Assembly (NCBI RefSeq): GCF_004217315.1
Contig: NZ_SGWR01000002.1
Span: 922,414 to 986,413, forward strand
DNA length: 64,000 bases
Direction of reading: 5' to 3'
DNA from: Corticibacter populi
GTDB taxonomy: Bacteria > Pseudomonadota > Gammaproteobacteria > Burkholderiales > Burkholderiaceae_C
The position numbers and the translations under genes are program-made. Each line of letters opens with the position of its first letter. Position 1 is the first letter of the stretch. Of the stretch, positions 62,114 through 64,000 are shown in pieces. Below the pieces are notes generated by a model. The model made no database searches, was not told the DNA's origin, and saw nothing but the letters and a program-made list of their open reading frames with translations.

Positions 62114-64000
62114 ATGTCCGATCTCACTCCCTACACCTACCCGCAGGAATTCGACGTCATCGTCGTCGGTGGCGGCCATGCCGGCACCGAGGCAGCGCTG
62201 GCGGCTGCCCGCATGGGCTGCCGCACGCTGCTGCTGACGCACAACATCGAGACGCTGGGGCAGATGAGCTGCAATCCTTCGATCGGTGGTATCGGCAAGG
62301 GGCATCTGGTGCGCGAGGTCGATGCGCTCGGCGGCGCCATGGCGCTGGCTACCGACGAGGGCGGCATCCAGTTCCGCACGCTCAACAGCAGCAAGGGACC
62401 GGCGGTGCGTGCCACGCGTGCGCAAGCCGACCGCATTCTCTACAAGGCGGCCATCCGCCGCATGCTCGAAAACCAGCCGAACCTGTGGTTGTTCCAGCAG
62501 GCCGTCGAGGACCTGATGCTCGATGGCGAACGGGTGGTGGGCGCCGTCACGCAGGTGGGCATTCGCTTCCGTTCGCGCACTGTGGTGCTGACGGCCGGCA
62601 CCTTTCTCGATGGCCGCATCCACGTGGGCCTGAACAACTACCAGGCCGGCCGGGCCGGCGATCCGCCGGCGGTGTCGCTGTCGGCGCGCCTGAAGGAGCT
62701 GAAGCTCCCGCAGGGGCGGCTCAAGACCGGCACGCCGCCGCGCCTCGATGGCCGCAGCATCGACTTTTCCAAGTGCATCGAGCAGCCCGGTGATGGCGTG
62801 CCCGGCGGCGAGCGGCCCGGACACATGCCGGTGTTCAGCTTCATGGGCAACCGGACCATGCACCCGCGCCAGATTTCCTGCTGGATCACGCACACCAATG
62901 CGCGAACGCACGAGATCATCCGCAGCGGTTTCGACCGCAGCCCGATGTTCACCGGCCGCATCGAAGGGGTGGGGCCACGCTACTGCCCGAGCGTCGAGGA
63001 CAAGATCAACCGCTTTGCCGACAAGGACAGCCACCAGATCTTTCTCGAACCCGAAGGCCTGACGACGCACGAGGTCTATCCCAACGGCATTTCCACCAGC
63101 CTGCCGTTCGACATTCAGTACGAACTGGTGCGGTCGATGCCGGGGCTGGAGAATGCCCATATCCTGCGGCCCGGTTATGCGATCGAGTACGACTATTTCG
63201 ATCCGCGCGGTCTCAAGAACAGCTTCGAGACACGCCAGATCCAGGGCCTGTTCTTCGCCGGCCAGATCAACGGAACCACCGGCTATGAGGAAGCGGCTGC
63301 GCAAGGTCTGTTCGCGGGGCTGAATGCCGCGCTGCAGTGCCAGGGCAAGGAACCCTGGCTGCCCCGCCGCGACGAGGCCTACCTGGGCGTGCTGGTCGAT
63401 GACCTGATCACCAAGGGTGTGACCGAGCCTTACCGCATGTTCACCAGCCGCGCCGAGTACCGGCTGCAGCTGCGCGAGGACAACGCCGACCTGCGCCTGA
63501 CCGAGGCCGGCCGCCGGCTGGGCCTGGTGGACGACGCACGCTGGGATGCGTTCTGCCGCAAGCGCGATGCCATCGAACGCGAGACAGCACGGCTGAAGGC
63601 CACCTGGGTCAGCCCGCGCAACCTGCCGCAGAGTGAGGCCGAGCGCGTGCTGGGCAAGGCCATCGAGCATGAGTACAGCCTGTTCGACCTGCTGCGCCGC
63701 CCCGGCATCGGCTATGCAGATCTGATGGGTCTGCAGGCCGAGGCCTCCGCAGCGCCGATTGCCGCCCCTGATGTTTCACGTGAAACATTGGGAGACCTGT
63801 ACGAGCCGGTGGCCGAGCAGGTCGAGATTGCCGCCAAGTACAGTGGCTACATCGACCGGCAGAAGGACGAGGTCGAGCGCGCGCAGCACTTCGAAAACCT
63901 GCTGTTGCCCGAGGACCTGGACTACGGCCAGGTTACCGCGCTGTCCTTCGAGGTGCGGCAGAAGCTCGCCCAGCATCGTCCGCAGACGTTGGGGCAGGCC
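62114..64000 (+). CDS. mnmG: tRNA uridine-5-carboxymethylaminomethyl synthesis enzyme MnmG (C-terminus beyond window edge)
   Basis: 629 residues are visible, nearly the full family length. The FAD-binding motif is [22 protein letters not shown]. Also seen are the GidA signatures [40 protein letters not shown], the [12 protein letters not shown] block, and [19 protein letters not shown]. With MnmE it installs cmnm5U at the wobble position of several tRNAs. The ATG at 62114 gives [14 protein letters not shown] parS site lies within the coding sequence, encoding DVSRET. mnmG next to parS and usually rsmG-parAB marks the origin region of many proteobacteria. Confidence 0.97.
   Translation, partial: MSDLTPYTYPQEFDVIVVGGGHAGTEAALAAARMGCRTLLLTHNIETLGQMSCNPSIGGIGKGHLVREVDALGGAMALATDEGGIQFRTLNSSKGPAVRATRAQADRILYKAAIRRMLENQPNLWLFQQAVEDLMLDGERVVGAVTQVGIRFRSRTVVLTAGTFLDGRIHVGLNNYQAGRAGDPPAVSLSARLKELKLPQGRLKTGTPPRLDGRSIDFSKCIEQPGDGVPGGERPGHMPVFSFMGNRTMHPRQISCWITHTNARTHEIIRSGFDRSPMFTGRIEGVGPRYCPSVEDKINRFADKDSHQIFLEPEGLTTHEVYPNGISTSLPFDIQYELVRSMPGLENAHILRPGYAIEYDYFDPRGLKNSFETRQIQGLFFAGQINGTTGYEEAAAQGLFAGLNAALQCQGKEPWLPRRDEAYLGVLVDDLITKGVTEPYRMFTSRAEYRLQLREDNADLRLTEAGRRLGLVDDARWDAFCRKRDAIERETARLKATWVSPRNLPQSEAERVLGKAIEHEYSLFDLLRRPGIGYADLMGLQAEASAAPIAAPDVSRETLGDLYEPVAEQVEIAAKYSGYIDRQKDEVERAQHFENLLLPEDLDYGQVTALSFEVRQKLAQHRPQTLGQA
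63772..63787. promoter_or_regulatory. parS site inside mnmG, TGTTTCACGTGAAACA
   Basis: A perfect palindrome and a parS-consensus variant, located in frame within mnmG. It is about 1.8 kb from the first parS, as expected for a parS cluster near oriC. Confidence 0.9.

Overview
The window looks like a chromosomal segment of a high-GC betaproteobacterium, most likely Burkholderiales and probably Comamonadaceae. The evidence is the protein families (UvrA, SSB, HemJ, PurE-PurK-TsaC, an Uup-type ABC-F, an acetoacetyl-CoA synthetase and MnmG), the many TctC-free catabolic ABC clusters, and the strong GC bias at third codon positions. It lies close to the chromosomal replication origin: mnmG closes the right end, two perfect ParB-binding parS sites lie at 61952 and 63772, and two DnaA-box arrays lie at 49.1-49.3 kb and 59.05-59.27 kb.

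Layout from left to right. 0-10.4 kb: a partial acyl-CoA thioesterase, a DmdC-type acyl-CoA dehydrogenase with its TetR regulator, a NUDIX/metallo-beta-lactamase fusion, a DUF1624-type membrane protein, an acyl-CoA-binding protein and uvrA. 10.5-34.3 kb: a catabolic island. It holds a flavin reductase and FMN-dependent monooxygenase, a complete LivKHMGF-type ABC importer, a deacetylase-type amidohydrolase, MarR and GntR regulators, an AtzG-AtzE-AtzH (HpxXYZ-like) ureide hydrolase operon and a divergent DUF1116 (AllG/YlbE-like) gene. A long operon follows, encoding a GMC oxidoreductase, two ABC ATPases, a solute-binding protein, two permeases, an acetamidase/formamidase and an aldehyde dehydrogenase. 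The main transcription units are preceded by the same GTGGTATACCAC-type palindrome, so they probably form one GntR regulon for an unidentified N-carbamoyl, amide or ureide compound.

34.8-49 kb: housekeeping and lipid-related genes. These are a TIGR04222/glycine-rich pair, ssb, an MFS exporter, rluE, an alpha/beta-hydrolase-methyltransferase fusion followed by a PAP2-dual-specificity-phosphatase fusion, a GDSL-like lipoprotein that lacks its catalytic serine, purE-purK-tsaC, a thioredoxin-TPR protein and hemJ.

49-64 kb: the origin-proximal segment. Two 215-bp modules, each with four DnaA-box positions at the same spacing, lie in opposite orientations about 10 kb apart. Between them are a flavin reductase, a hotdog thioesterase, a class V aminotransferase, succinate-CoA transferase, acetoacetyl-CoA synthetase and an Uup-like ABC-F. 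After them come an Old Yellow Enzyme, a glutathione transferase, a PepSY protein and mnmG. A dispersed inverted-repeat family (GAACCTGTT...AACAGGTTC), always sitting directly against a TGA stop codon, occurs at four places with one or two degenerate remnants.
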